From: Nannochloropsis salina CCMP1776
Taxonomy: Eukaryota > Sar > Eustigmatophyceae > Eustigmatales > Monodopsidaceae
Reading direction: 5' to 3'
NCBI GenBank assembly: GCA_004565275.1
Contig: SDOX01000006.1
Coordinates: 124,001-188,000 of the forward strand
Length of the DNA stretch: 64,000 nucleotides
Below the pieces are notes generated by a model. That model was not told the DNA's origin and ran no database searches. It saw only the letters and a program-made list of their open reading frames with translations. Both the position numbers and the translations under genes were made by a program. Shown piece by piece: positions 1 to 9,650 of the stretch (within the stretch, counting starts at the first letter, position 1; each line of letters opens with the position of its first letter).

Positions 1-3000
1 GCTTTTGCTTACAAAATGAGGTCACTTTGAGGAAGGGAGGGAGGGAGAGAGTGGGAGAGGGGGGGAGGAAGGGAGGAAGGAGGATGTACCTGGAGCGGGG
101 TCCCCGTAATGAGGAGGCGAAATGTGCTCCTGAACATGCGAACCTGTTCAATGAAAACATTGGGTATGAAACTTGCGCGGAAGGGAGGGAAAGAGGAAGG
201 GATGGAGGCAGGGAAGGAGGGAGGAAAAGAGGGGGAACATACCATGCGGGAAAGAGCCGACTTCTCGTTTTTGATCCGGTGCGCTTCGTCGATGATGACG
301 TACCGCCACTGGATCTTCTCCAAGGCCGACCGTTCCTAGACAAAAGGGGGGGGGGAGACGGCAGGCGAAACCCGAAGAAGACCGTGAGAGGATGGCGGTG
401 TCAATCTTCCTTTTAACCGTCCCTGCAAGGTCCTGTACCCCAAACAGCCAAGCCGAGCGTGCGGGGACTCGAGTGCAGTCAGAAAAGAAGGAGAGAGGGA
501 GGGAGGGCGGGGAGGAGGGAGGGAGGGAGGGAGGAAAGCAAGGCATTACCTTCAACACGCCTTCGTAGGAGGTGACGATGACGTTAAACGGCCGACGGGC
601 TCCCTTGGAATGGAGGTACTCCCTGACCATATCCGCTCGCTCTTCTTTGGAACCGAGGAGCTTCACGGTCTACGGAGAGAGGGGAAGGGGAGGGTGGTGT
701 GTGAGGTCTCTCAGAACAAATGCCTGGGGTCGATCCTTGTGGTGCGCAGGAAGGAGTATAATTGGAGGAAAGCGGAGGCCAGGAAATCGCCAGGAACGGG
801 AAATGGGGGAACTATCACCTGACCAGGGAAGGAAGGAAGGAAGGGAGGGAGGGAGGGAGGGAGGGAGGGAGGGAGGGAGGGAGGGCTAGGCACCTTGATT
901 TCCGGGCACCACTTCGCGAACTCCCGCATCCAGTTGCCCACTGTGGACTTGGGCACGATGACCAAGTGGGGTCCGTGCATGTTACGTGACTCGCGGAGGT
1001 AGGCTGGGAGGGAGAGAGGGAGGGAGGGAGGGAGGGAGGGAGGGAGGGAGGGAGGAAGGGAGGGAGGGAGGGAGCAAGTGAGCCGAAAGAAGGCAAGGGG
1101 GGAGGAACGGATGGGGGGAAGCAGTCCGCTTTCCGAGGGGGGCAAAAACCTGGACGACGACGAGGGACTGGGTGGGAGGAAGGGAGGGAGGGAGACCTAC
1201 CGAGAAGCGATATGGTTTGTAGGGTCTTGCCCAGCCCCTGTCGGACAGAAAGGGAAGTAAGAGGAGGCTTTAGAGGGTTTCCTCTCTACACGCGGTCCTC
1301 AGGGAGAGAAGGAAGGAGGATGGGAGAGAGGGGGGGAGGGCGGGAAGGAGGATCGGGGCAAGGAAAACATAGGCACCATCTCGTCAGCAAGGATCCCGTT
1401 GATGCCATTGTCGTGGAGTTTGATCATCCAATTGAGCCCTTCCAATTGGTAGGGACGCATGATTCCGCTGACGATCGCCTTGGGCTGCGCGAGGAGGCGG
1501 GTCACGCTGCAGGTGGAAAGAGAGGGAGATGGAGACGCATGGTGAGCGTGAGTCCCTGAGCGCCCGACGTTCGCACGGGAAATATGCTCTATGTCGCTTC
1601 CATTGCCTCGACTTTCTCTTCTTGCCCCCCCCCCTTCCTTCCTTCCCTCCCTCCCTCCCTCCCTCCCTTTCTTCCTTCCCCACTCCTGACCGGGTCGTGC
1701 TCGTGGCTGTTTTCATGAGAGCAGCGTCCTCATCCTTCTCCTCCATGCTCATTTTCACGGAGCCTTTCTTACTCCCTGCCCCACTTCCTCCCTTCCCCGT
1801 CTTCTTGTTGAAAGCCTGAAAAAGGCACGGAAAGGAGGAGTCATCGAATCGGTAGTCGTGTTGCTGTCTCTCCCTTCCCCTCCCTCCCTCCCTCCGTCCC
1901 TCCCTCGTTTCCTTCCTCCTTCCCTCTATACCTGGGCTCCTAAAAAAGTGCGCAAACATCTCGCTCTGCGCCATGAGGTATTCCAATTTGCGTAAAGACT
2001 TGTCTGCGCCCGTGGCGGCGGCTTGTTCTTCGATATTCGTGCGCTAGGCGAAGTGGGTGGGAGGGAGGGAGGGAGGGAACAAGGGACGGTGGGCAGGGAA
2101 AGGTGTGAGAGAGTGTCTAGAAACCACATGAGCGGAAACGAGCTTGACATATGCCTAGATCCGCGCCTGGCATACATGGAGCAGGACCAGGACTCGGCCC
2201 TACGAACCTCCTCAACTGCTTTCCCTCCCTCCCTCCATCCATCCATCTATCCATCCCTCCCTTCCTCCCTTCCCTCTTTCCTCTCTCTTCACCTTGAGTT
2301 TCAATTCCTCCAGCTGTTTCTGTTGCTCCGAGCGCGCCTCCGCATACGCCTCTACCGCCCCCTCCTCCCGCAGCAGCACAGGCTCCTCCCCTGCCACCGC
2401 CTGCGCCATTTCTGCGTCCTCCAAACCTTCTCCCTCTTCCGCATCCATCACGTCCGGATCATCCTCCTCCTCCTCCACTTCCTCCCGCATTTCTTCCTTT
2501 GCAGGTCTCCCCGCCGAGGCCAGTGGATAAATGGCTGCGCATTGACCCTGACCGCCCTCACGACCTCCTGCGGGGTTTCCCGACGCGTCCTTACGAGCCG
2601 CAGTCTCCGCCCCAACTGAGGACACGGGATGGGATGTTCCAGCGGGGGGCGGTGCCACCACCGTCAATTTGATGGGAATGGATGATGTCGACGTGGAAGG
2701 CTTGATAGAGGATCCGGCTAGGGGGCGGGCGAGCGACGCGAACTTCAGTTTAGGTATTTCTTCTCCTTTCTTCCCTCCCTCCCCGGCTGCGTTGGTTACG
2801 TCGTTGGTCGCTGTCTTGGCCACCTTCAGTAAGGGCATGGGTCCGCCCTGCAATGTGTCTGCTGCCGCACTACTGGGTTCAGACGAAGTAGGAGGATGTA
2901 GCACCACTAGCTTCGGCTTTTGCGAGGGTAACGACAGCGCTGTTTCTGAGCCAGATGGAGAAGCCGGTGGATCAGAAGGCGTATGACTGTGTGAGATATC

Positions 3001-3021
3001 CCTGTTGCCAGTGTCATCCAT
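1..3021 (-). CDS. ISWI-family SNF2 chromatin-remodelling ATPase (N-terminal part, cut by left edge)
   Basis: This is an ATP-dependent nucleosome-sliding motor of the nucleus. Helicase blocks appear in order on the minus strand: the ATP-binding block [19 protein letters not shown] split by an intron, then [36 protein letters not shown] and [10 protein letters not shown]. The block around [12 protein letters not shown] and the wording [11 protein letters not shown] point to ISWI (SMARCA1/5) rather than other SNF2 classes. Exons on the minus strand are 3021-2293 (ATG, acidic and Pro/Ser-rich N-terminus), 2043-1691, 1506-1377, 1237-1201, 1003-894, 669-550, 335-243, 143-90 and a partial one from 7 to the edge. 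Phases close across all of them. The stretch 2043-1691 stays open although an AG|GTATAG donor and a TTTTTCAG acceptor lie inside it. The second RecA lobe and the HAND-SANT-SLIDE domains lie outside the window. Introns are CCCT-rich. Confidence 0.92.
1006..1073. repeat. (GGGA)n microsatellite in an ISWI intron
   Basis: This is an almost pure GGGA/GGAA tetranucleotide array. A similar one lies at 827-885. Both sit in introns of the minus-strand ISWI gene, so the transcript reads CCCT and supplies the pyrimidine tract before the 3' splice sites. On the plus strand the runs of three or more G, spaced by one base, have G-quadruplex and triplex (mirror-repeat) potential. Confidence 0.95.
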
Positions 3022-4027
3022 GGCTAAACTTTATCCTGGACTGGAGTGAGTAAAAGAGACGAGGGAGGGGGGGGAGGTGAGAGCTTGCAAAGAAATTACC
3101 TGCGCTCTCACGGAGAAAAATGCGAGAAGTCCTCAAAACTCGTCACTCTCGCATGATTTTGACTCCAGCATTTCGCACTCCTGCTACATTTTCATTTTCA
3201 AACTGGAGAGGAACCGAACTTCGTCTCACAGTGCTGCGAGGAAAAAGTTTCGGAGTCCGAATACCGCGAGAGGAGGAGGAGATACAAACTTGCGGCCTTC
3301 GTCCTCTGCCGCGATGACCAATTCTACCGGGCAAAAACACAATCTGCTTGAACCATTTGATATTCAGCGTAACTAGTGCCTCCGCGTGCTTTCCATGATC
3401 GTAGACATCGCGTCTGAGACGTGACTTTTAGATGCGAACGCTCAGTAGCGGAGCACACGCTTGGATGGCAAGTACTGCATCATGCATGATGTAAGTAGTC
3501 AACCTCCTCTCTAGATGAAGTGCTCTCGTCTGATGCAAGAAAATATAGTCCGTTAAGGGGGAAAAAACTCGTGACTACACTAGGAGAAAGCAAGTAGACG
3601 CACTTTAAAGCATGCTGCATCAGTTTTGGTTTCACTCATATAATAGCTTTCTGCCCTAGGTTTCACCCTGTGCTGATTAGATAAATGTCTCGACCTCAGT
3701 CATCATTTTTTCCAGTTGCACTAGCCGTGGCTGGAACATGAAGAAAGAATCATATTTCATGATATGCCCACCACCATGCGATGGTCTTTTCTGTACCTTG
3801 ATCTTGACTGCGAGATTGACGTTTAGCTGTCCCGTCCCTCTTATAAAATTGTAGAGAGCTAAATTTACGAAGCCACTCTATGCACCACCAGTGTCGAGTA
3901 TTGTTCTCACGTAGTGGGTTGCCTTTATTTCGCCCGCGATAGAGCTTGCAAGTTTGGGAAACTGGAGACGATCCTTTTCCGTCTCGTCAAGGGTCTGAGG
4001 TCTGCCGGCTGCCATGTGGACACGGGC
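3022..4027. other. Intergenic, upstream flank of the ISWI gene
   Basis: I see no supportable gene here. Base composition drops to moderately AT-rich beyond about 3370. The first 300 bases presumably hold the ISWI 5' UTR and promoter; several open frames of 65-99 codons at 3077-3376 overlap one another on both strands and show no domain or codon signal. Confidence 0.5.
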
Positions 4028-4628
4028 TCATCTTGGATCGACGTGACGTAGAACGTACGATATGCATAAGCCACAGGGTTGTGACCATTCCTTTTCCATC
4101 TTCTGGTATGCAATGCCAGAGACGAGCACAATTCTGCTCACGTCGAAACCGTGACAATTGACCATCAGCGACTCCCCATGGTAACAAATCAAAAAGGCTC
4201 TATGGGAGGCGTTGAACCGGTCCGCGATCTCGTACAAGAGCGCGGGCGGGAGGCCGACGTCGAGCATGTTGACGCCGGCGTGTGGCGGGGCGGAGGTTGG
4301 CGAGGGAGGGCCTCAAGTCGCTGTTGATCTGTGCCAGCAAGCTCTTGATTGAGCTCTGGCAGATCAAGTCCAAGCCCGGCTTGAAGAGCGCGTCCACAGG
4401 CCTCTGGGCGGGCGGTGTTGGGAGGGGGTTGGCGCGCTTGTAGAAGTAGGCCCCGTGGCCCTCTCTGGAACCGTGCATTGACGTCTTGATCTGCGTGAGC
4501 AGGCTGACGTCGAAGCGGTAGCACTCGGCAATGAGCTTGGGCCCGTGGTAGCAGATCAGGAAGGGGCAGTGGGGGGCGTTGAACCGGCCCGCGATCTCGT
4601 AGAAGAGCGCGGGGAGTGCAATTATCAC
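4028..4628 (-). pseudogene. Tandemly duplicated fragment of an unrecognised protein family
   Basis: Two related blocks lie 367 bases apart in the same orientation, near 4503-4615 (copy B, GC-rich) and 4136-4248 (copy A, more AT-rich). On the minus strand they read ALFYEIAGRFNAPHCPFLIC and ALLYEIADRFNASHRAFLIC, followed in both by YHG and, further on, FDVS. Many DNA differences are third-position and silent (for example CTG/TTG, ATC/ATT, TGC/TGT, CAC/CAT), so both copies seem to have evolved as protein-coding sequence. Copy B continues through SMHGSREGHGAYFYKRA, which is faintly reminiscent of the end of an algal methyltransferase-like domain; that is a guess. Neither block has a full-length frame, start or convincing splice sites around it. 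I read it as a partial or decaying member of a duplicated family, but it could be exons of a live gene. Confidence 0.45.
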
Positions 4629-5110
4629 GTTCTACTACCTGGATATGCATGCCGGGGACGGAGCATATTACGCGAAGGCCATTGAAGCAAACACCGATTC
4701 ATGCGGATACGGAGCCGTTGGATAAGAGTGCGCGAAGTTTGATGTTGGCGAGATGTGTTTCAAGGATGGTTGTGGAGGATCTTGCAGGAGACAAGTACAG
4801 GGAGCTTCTACAGTATCTTGGAAGTTCCTGCAACAAAGAATAGGAATGAATGCGACGAAAATAAGCTCACTTGTTACTTTTCTTTCGTATACTTATATCA
4901 AATTTTATTTGATATCTTGTCTACGCGTTAGCCTGCTTGAAAGATGTAACAAACTACCTCCTTGCATCTTCGCCTGACGGTTCACAATTTAAATTTGAAT
5001 TCTTCGTAACGGCTCTCTGAGTTCGACGACGCTCGATACATTTAGTCGAGTGTATAACACAATTTCTTATATTTTCTATGTACACATCAACTTCACTTTA
5101 AGGTTATTTC
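4629..5110. other. Intergenic, upstream flank of the peptidase gene
   Basis: AT-rich from about 4850 onward, as expected for the promoter and 5' UTR of the peptidase gene that begins at 5111. I see no gene in it. Confidence 0.45.
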
Positions 5111-6565
5111 ATGCTTTTATTTTCTGGACGTTGCTTGCATTGGAGTCCTGTGTTGGCCTCTCTGTCGGCCTTTCTTTTCGTACTTCAGGTCGTGGCGGAA
5201 CCCAGTATTGAAGCCTCAGCTGTAAGGGAATTTGAAGGATGGATGTCGCATCATGACAAGGTTTATTCCTCTGCAGGTGAAAGAGAAGAGCGCTTTCAAA
5301 ATTGGTTGCAGGCTTACGAAAGGGTGCGTCGTCATGCTCATCCCCACTATTCGCTGGGACTGAACGAGATGAGCGATTGGAGTCCCGAAGAACACGCCAA
5401 TCGCTTGCGTCGACAGAATCGTCATGGAAATCACATGCTTGGATTTAACTTAGTAGCGGGATGGCGACGGAGGTTTAAGGAGGAGTTTGGAAGCAATCAT
5501 CCTCGGATTTTTGACGGCCGATCCGACCCGCCACCCCCGCCTGAAATTGACTGGGGGGATGAGAAGCGGAATCCCAAGCGTGTGCATGGTGTAACACGCA
5601 TACGCAATCAATATTACTGCGGTGGATGTTACAGTTTGGGGGTGGTGGCGGCGGTGGAGGGAGTGGTAGCAGCCGATCGAGGCTTTCTTAATGAGTTGAG
5701 CGACGAGCAAATTTTGGACTGTGATAGAGTCAATCATGGGTGCGAAGGTGGTGACCCTCAGCAGGCTTTGCAGTACGTCATGACTGAGCCTTTAGTACTA
5801 GCGGCTGACTATCCTTTTAACGCAGGTGCAGGAAATGTGGGTGAGTGCGCAGCAAAGCAGGCGCCGCCTGCATCTCAGATCCGAAGTTACTTGTACGTGC
5901 AACCCTGTGATGAAAGAGTTCTAATGCAAGCTGTGGCTAGGAGCCCCGTGGTAGTAGCAATCGATGCCTCCTGTGACGCGTTTTTGCAATACGCGGGAGG
6001 GGTGCTTTCGGACTCTTGCGTGGACGTGAGACTTGGCACGAGGGCCGTTGATGATGTGTGTGAGGATGCTCTTAACCATGCAGTGGCCATCGTCGGATAC
6101 GGAACCGACGAAAAAACTGGCTTAGACTACTGGATCATCAAAAATAGCTGGGGAGTGACTTGGGGAGAGAAAGGTTTTGCTCGCGTGATGCGAGGTGAAT
6201 CCGAGGCAACTGGTTGGACGACAAAGTGCGGTTTAGGGTGCTTGGAATACTACAATTTCCTGCCCACCGGCGGGGTCGCGTTCATGAATGGGACACTTCA
6301 ATCGGATGATGACTTCCTACATGGAGTAGAAGGGACCGCAAGTCAAGCGAAGGAAAATTTCAGGGATATGATGTTGGGGTTGGCTTGCGCCTTGGCGGTC
6401 TGCCTCACTATTCTGGCTGCATGGGGAGGGCAGCGCCAGCTCCGACTTATTAACTCTCAAGATAAAGAAAGTACAGTCGAAGACACTGGTCGTGCCAACA
6501 CTTTCTTGAGAGAACCTTTGCTGCAATTAGAAGAGGAGAAGAAGTCCAATTTTGTTGAAAATTAA
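5111..6565 (+). CDS. Papain-family (C1A) cysteine peptidase with C-terminal membrane anchor
   Basis: This is an intronless 484-residue secretory-pathway endopeptidase. A hydrophobic signal segment covers about residues 10-28. It is followed by an I29-type inhibitory prodomain (about 38-100) with an ERFxxW element and LGLNEMSDWS. The mature domain has the oxyanion Gln167, catalytic Cys173 in NQYYCGGCYS, the LSDEQILDC...GCEGGD block, catalytic His323 in LNHAVAIVGYG and Asn345 in NSWGVTWGEKGF. All catalytic residues are present; the usual CGSCW is CGGCY, a Trp-to-Tyr change also seen in cathepsin C. Unusual for the family is a hydrophobic segment at about 420-438 near the C-terminus, followed by a roughly 45-residue tail containing REPLLQLEEE. 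This suggests a membrane-anchored vacuolar or lysosomal protease. The ATG at 5111 directly precedes the signal segment. Confidence 0.9.
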   Translation: MLLFSGRCLHWSPVLASLSAFLFVLQVVAEPSIEASAVREFEGWMSHHDKVYSSAGEREERFQNWLQAYERVRRHAHPHYSLGLNEMSDWSPEEHANRLRRQNRHGNHMLGFNLVAGWRRRFKEEFGSNHPRIFDGRSDPPPPPEIDWGDEKRNPKRVHGVTRIRNQYYCGGCYSLGVVAAVEGVVAADRGFLNELSDEQILDCDRVNHGCEGGDPQQALQYVMTEPLVLAADYPFNAGAGNVGECAAKQAPPASQIRSYLYVQPCDERVLMQAVARSPVVVAIDASCDAFLQYAGGVLSDSCVDVRLGTRAVDDVCEDALNHAVAIVGYGTDEKTGLDYWIIKNSWGVTWGEKGFARVMRGESEATGWTTKCGLGCLEYYNFLPTGGVAFMNGTLQSDDDFLHGVEGTASQAKENFRDMMLGLACALAVCLTILAAWGGQRQLRLINSQDKESTVEDTGRANTFLREPLLQLEEEKKSNFVEN

Positions 6566-7564
6566 GAAAACACAAATGCAGCTATAAGGACTGAAGGACT
6601 AACATGTACATTATGTATATTTAAACCATCTTTCGCCATCGTCGTTCCCGAGCAAAGAAATTAATAGCACTCTCAAATACATCGTTGACCAATGAATATC
6701 ATTCACCAGGAGCTTATCATCTGAAGTTTTCAGTATGATGGCTGTCGGGCATGTCTAATGGTGCAGCGATGGAAGAGAATTAAGCAGGTGTCAACGGTAA
6801 AGGCTTGAGGGAATCACGTTTGTATCACTCACGGGCCGATCGGTACTTCTGGTGTGGCAGTTTCTGCTGCTTATTGTCCTGTTTAAGAAGTATTTACGAC
6901 GATCCCAGCGCTCAATCCAAAATATTCTTTTTTATTTCGCTACGGTGTTCTTACCTTGAAGGAAAACTATGTGTCTCCAATCACCTGGGGGAAGAGTTGC
7001 TCGGTGTCGTTCGTACTCCCACCACACTGCGATTAATACATTTCCACAATCAGCAACTCCTTCGATCAATTTCGCGCGCAGAGTTATCCATGAATGCGAT
7101 ACCGGACGACCGGACTGTAACAATATATATATTGGCGGGCGAGATGTCAAGCAGGAGGTCATGAGGGATCATACCTTGGACGAGTGGTGCTAGTTGAGTG
7201 AACATGGTGACAGCTAGATGTGGAGACAGACCAAAATAAAAGGAATATACATGCTAACAAACTCCTAAACGCATGTGTTGATGAAGAAGGAAGTGCCAAA
7301 GCATACGAGTACTCATATCGTCCGTAAAGGAAGGAAAGATGTGTACAAAGCTCCAGTCAACAAGACTTAAACAAGCAAACAACTGTCTTGACCCCCCACA
7401 AGGCACACCAAAAATCAAGCACATACACATCACGGCCCACAAACGCAAGCGAATTCACACAAAATTAATCAACACAAACCGCCCCCAGCGACCAATATGG
7501 GCCGGCCGGTGACCCGCCCCCCGCGTTTTCGTGACGTTCTTCGCGCCTGCTCACCAAAAGCCCT
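6566..7564. other. Intergenic, no supportable gene
   Basis: Downstream flank of the peptidase and distal upstream flank of the gene at 7816. Between 6840 and 7205 the minus strand shows several splice-like signals (CAAG|GTATGA, TTCAAG|GTAAGA, TTAAACAG), but no combination of exons gives a consistent frame. Confidence 0.5.
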
Positions 7565-7572
7565 TGACGTCA
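7565..7572. promoter_or_regulatory. CRE-like palindrome TGACGTCA
   Basis: A perfect TGACGTCA palindrome lies about 245 bases before the ATG at 7816, with a second GTGACGTT at 7531-7538. TGACGTCA is the classic site for CREB/ATF-type bZIP dimers. Its placement suggests a promoter element of the 7816 gene. The role is inferred from the motif alone. Confidence 0.35.
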
Positions 7573-7815
7573 CCATTCCCGGCTTTCACCGCAGGCACTT
7601 TGTCCCTCACCTGTGGGACTGGGCCTTTCGGGGTTGGGACACGGCACGACCTGTACTCTGTGTATTTGTGAGATTTTATTATGTCGTGGTTACGATGGTG
7701 TTGTTTGCCGTCGTCGTCCTTCCCGGTTTTAAAATGCAGTCGGACTTGATGGCAAGCCTGTGTTGGTTGTTCTGAAAACCGTGTTCTCCGTTCCATTTGC
7801 ACCTCGAACAGCAAC

Positions 7816-8490
7816 ATGGCCATCGTCGATTCCACCACCAACCCTGCGCCGACCAACACCAAAAAGGGCCAAAAAAAGAGCGCGCCTGCGATACCCGTGG
7901 AGACGGCGCCGGTGGGTGAGGCAGCCCCCGATGTCGTGTCTAACGCCGACAAACAAGAGGAGACAACCTCCACAGTCGAAGCAACCATTGCCCCCGAGGA
8001 GGATGCAGACCTCAACATGGAATTGCCCTATGTGGCTAAGGTAGCTTCAGATACCACTTCTGCGGTGTTAGCCGAGTCGTATTTGTTGACGCAACGCGGT
8101 CTGGAGACACTCAAAGCCATCGACAGCCGTGTAGGGGTGACGAAGCGTCTCATGGACTTGGATGAGAGCATGGGGGTGAGCAAAAGGGTGCTCGCCACCG
8201 CGGAGCATTTGGGTGCCCATACGCAAGCCCTTGACGCGAAGTACCACGTGACCGCGAAGATCAAAGACACAGCTGAAAGCGTGAGCGAGAAGGCGCTTGA
8301 ATACCCGTATGTGGCCTCTGGGGCGGAAAAAACCGGGAAGGCGGTCAAATTCGTCGAGCGATGGAGCCGCTCTACTCTGGCCAAGGCCCGCTCCAAGGTG
8401 GAAACGCGTAAGAACAAGAAGGGGAAAACGGCCTCACCCGTGCCGTTGACAGGAGAGGAGGAGGTGCCCATCGACCTGGCGCGCAAGTAA
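7816..8490 (+). CDS. Charged alpha-helical repeat protein, function unknown
   Basis: This is a single-exon frame of 224 residues starting at ATG 7816 in the context AACATGG. The N-terminal 75 residues are low-complexity (Lys/Ala, then Glu/Thr/Val). From about residue 80 onward come loosely repeated amphipathic helices of the type LxxLxAIDSRVGVTKRLMD, VSKRVLATAEHLG, ALDAKYHVTAKIKDTAE and VSEKAL. The tail is Lys-rich. The pattern (DxKYxVTxKxKxxAE) recalls the C-terminal helices of plant BPA1/ACD11-binding proteins and, more loosely, lipid-droplet or LEA-type amphipathic proteins. That resemblance is by eye only. There is no signal peptide, membrane segment or catalytic motif. Codon use is clearly coding (GC-rich third positions), so the gene is probably real and possibly well expressed. 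Confidence 0.72.
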   Translation: MAIVDSTTNPAPTNTKKGQKKSAPAIPVETAPVGEAAPDVVSNADKQEETTSTVEATIAPEEDADLNMELPYVAKVASDTTSAVLAESYLLTQRGLETLKAIDSRVGVTKRLMDLDESMGVSKRVLATAEHLGAHTQALDAKYHVTAKIKDTAESVSEKALEYPYVASGAEKTGKAVKFVERWSRSTLAKARSKVETRKNKKGKTASPVPLTGEEEVPIDLARK

Positions 8491-8585
8491 TTGTGACGGG
8501 CTGGCCGCCCCTCGGGGCTCGCACGAAGGAAGACACTTGCCATGCACGGCCATTGACGTTGACGTGTGTCGAGGATAGGGTTAGG

Positions 8586-8861
8586 TTATATGTTTGAAGG
8601 ATCTACGAGACGGCTTTCAATCTTTTTACGGAGGGCAGTAGCAGCATTTGCCACCACAACACACGCTCGCCGCCAAGGGTCACCAGCCAACAAGGCGCTT
8701 AACTGCTGGCTCCCAATTTTGAGACTTACATGACGCTGACGATCATTGGAATTACTGGGGGAAAAAACACGGAGGAAGGATGGGTGAGGGCTTACGTTTG
8801 TGTGTCGTGGGACGATAAGACTTTCTAAGGGGTGGAGCAAGGCGGAATCCTTCGACAACAT
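8586..8861 (-). CDS. Possible small protein of 91 residues with a 5' UTR intron
   Basis: An uninterrupted frame runs from ATG 8861 to a stop at 8586. Its C-terminal half (QLSALLAGDPWRRACVVVAN, then ALRKKIESRL) looks like a folded helical segment. About 50 bases upstream on the same strand is a canonical-looking intron, AACGG|GTAAGA (8961/8960) to CTTCTTCTCAG (8917-8916), which would lie in the 5' UTR. A second donor-like AAC|GTAAGC and CCCCCAG inside the frame would create a stop if spliced, so I assume they are not used. No family recognised. It may equally be non-coding. Confidence 0.3.
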   Translation of the reverse strand: MLSKDSALLHPLESLIVPRHTNVSPHPSFLRVFSPSNSNDRQRHVSLKIGSQQLSALLAGDPWRRACVVVANAATALRKKIESRLVDPSNI

Positions 8862-8979
8862 TCGTGAGCTCTGGGCATCAAAGATGGGTTTGGCTTAGAG
8901 AGAGGAGCAATGATGCTGAGAAGAAGGCCAGAGAGTGAACGCTAGAAATTCATGTCTTACCCGTTTGGTGAGCGACCAT

Positions 8980-9650
8980 GAGCGCACCGTATCGTTCAGG
9001 AGCAGGTCACAACGATCACTCCTCTCCTACGAAACAGTTTTTGTTTTCTTTTTTTGCTGCAGATTTCATTCAAATTACACATCAATTAATGGGTCATTCC
9101 TATTTTCCAACCTATTTACCGTACCGAAGCCGACCACGCACGGCTGACATTATCTTAATACACATAGGCGGGTATGTAAGCACTCAGCAACATCTTTCAA
9201 ATTCCTGACTTCCCTTTACACCTTGACGCGGCTCCTGTGCAAAATTTAATGCACACGCGAAGCTACCTGTGTAAGTCATGGCTCCCTCATTCGACCAATC
9301 CCATGACTTCATGCTGTGGTTGTCTCCTCTACTACGTGTGGACCCTGAGGGACACATTCGCCTCTCCATTCCGTCATATCCGTGTGCTTGCCTTTTTTCT
9401 ATTCGACAGACCCCTCCCTTCTTTTCTCTTCACTTCCCCCCGTCCCTTTCTTGTGCCATTTCGCTGCTCTTATCTGATTATCGACCTGGTCCCTGGAAGA
9501 TCTCCTTCTTCCTCCCCTCCTCCTTGCCAGCGACCGAGTCCTTTTAAGCGAGCCAGTCCGTCAGGCACCTGACATCCCCGTCTCGACTTCATTTCGACCT
9601 CTTCCTTGCAAGTCACGGTGCTATTCACGACTGCATCGCATATACTCTTC
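8980..9650. other. Intergenic, no supportable gene
   Basis: Mixed composition, pyrimidine-rich from 9360 to 9560. Several overlapping frames of 60-111 codons on both strands carry no domain signal. The 3' end of the large minus-strand gene that starts at 16129 probably falls near 9650-9890. Confidence 0.4.

Noticed and set aside
6840-7205. Minus-strand cluster of splice-like sites with short protein-like passages (MFTQLAPLVQ, KLIEGVADCGNVLIAVWWEY)
   Set aside because: No combination of donors and acceptors gives a continuous frame, so I could not support a gene.
7497-7775. 92-codon plus-strand frame just before the 7816 gene
   Set aside because: Composition and position fit a promoter or 5' UTR, it contains the TGACGTCA element, and no domain is visible.
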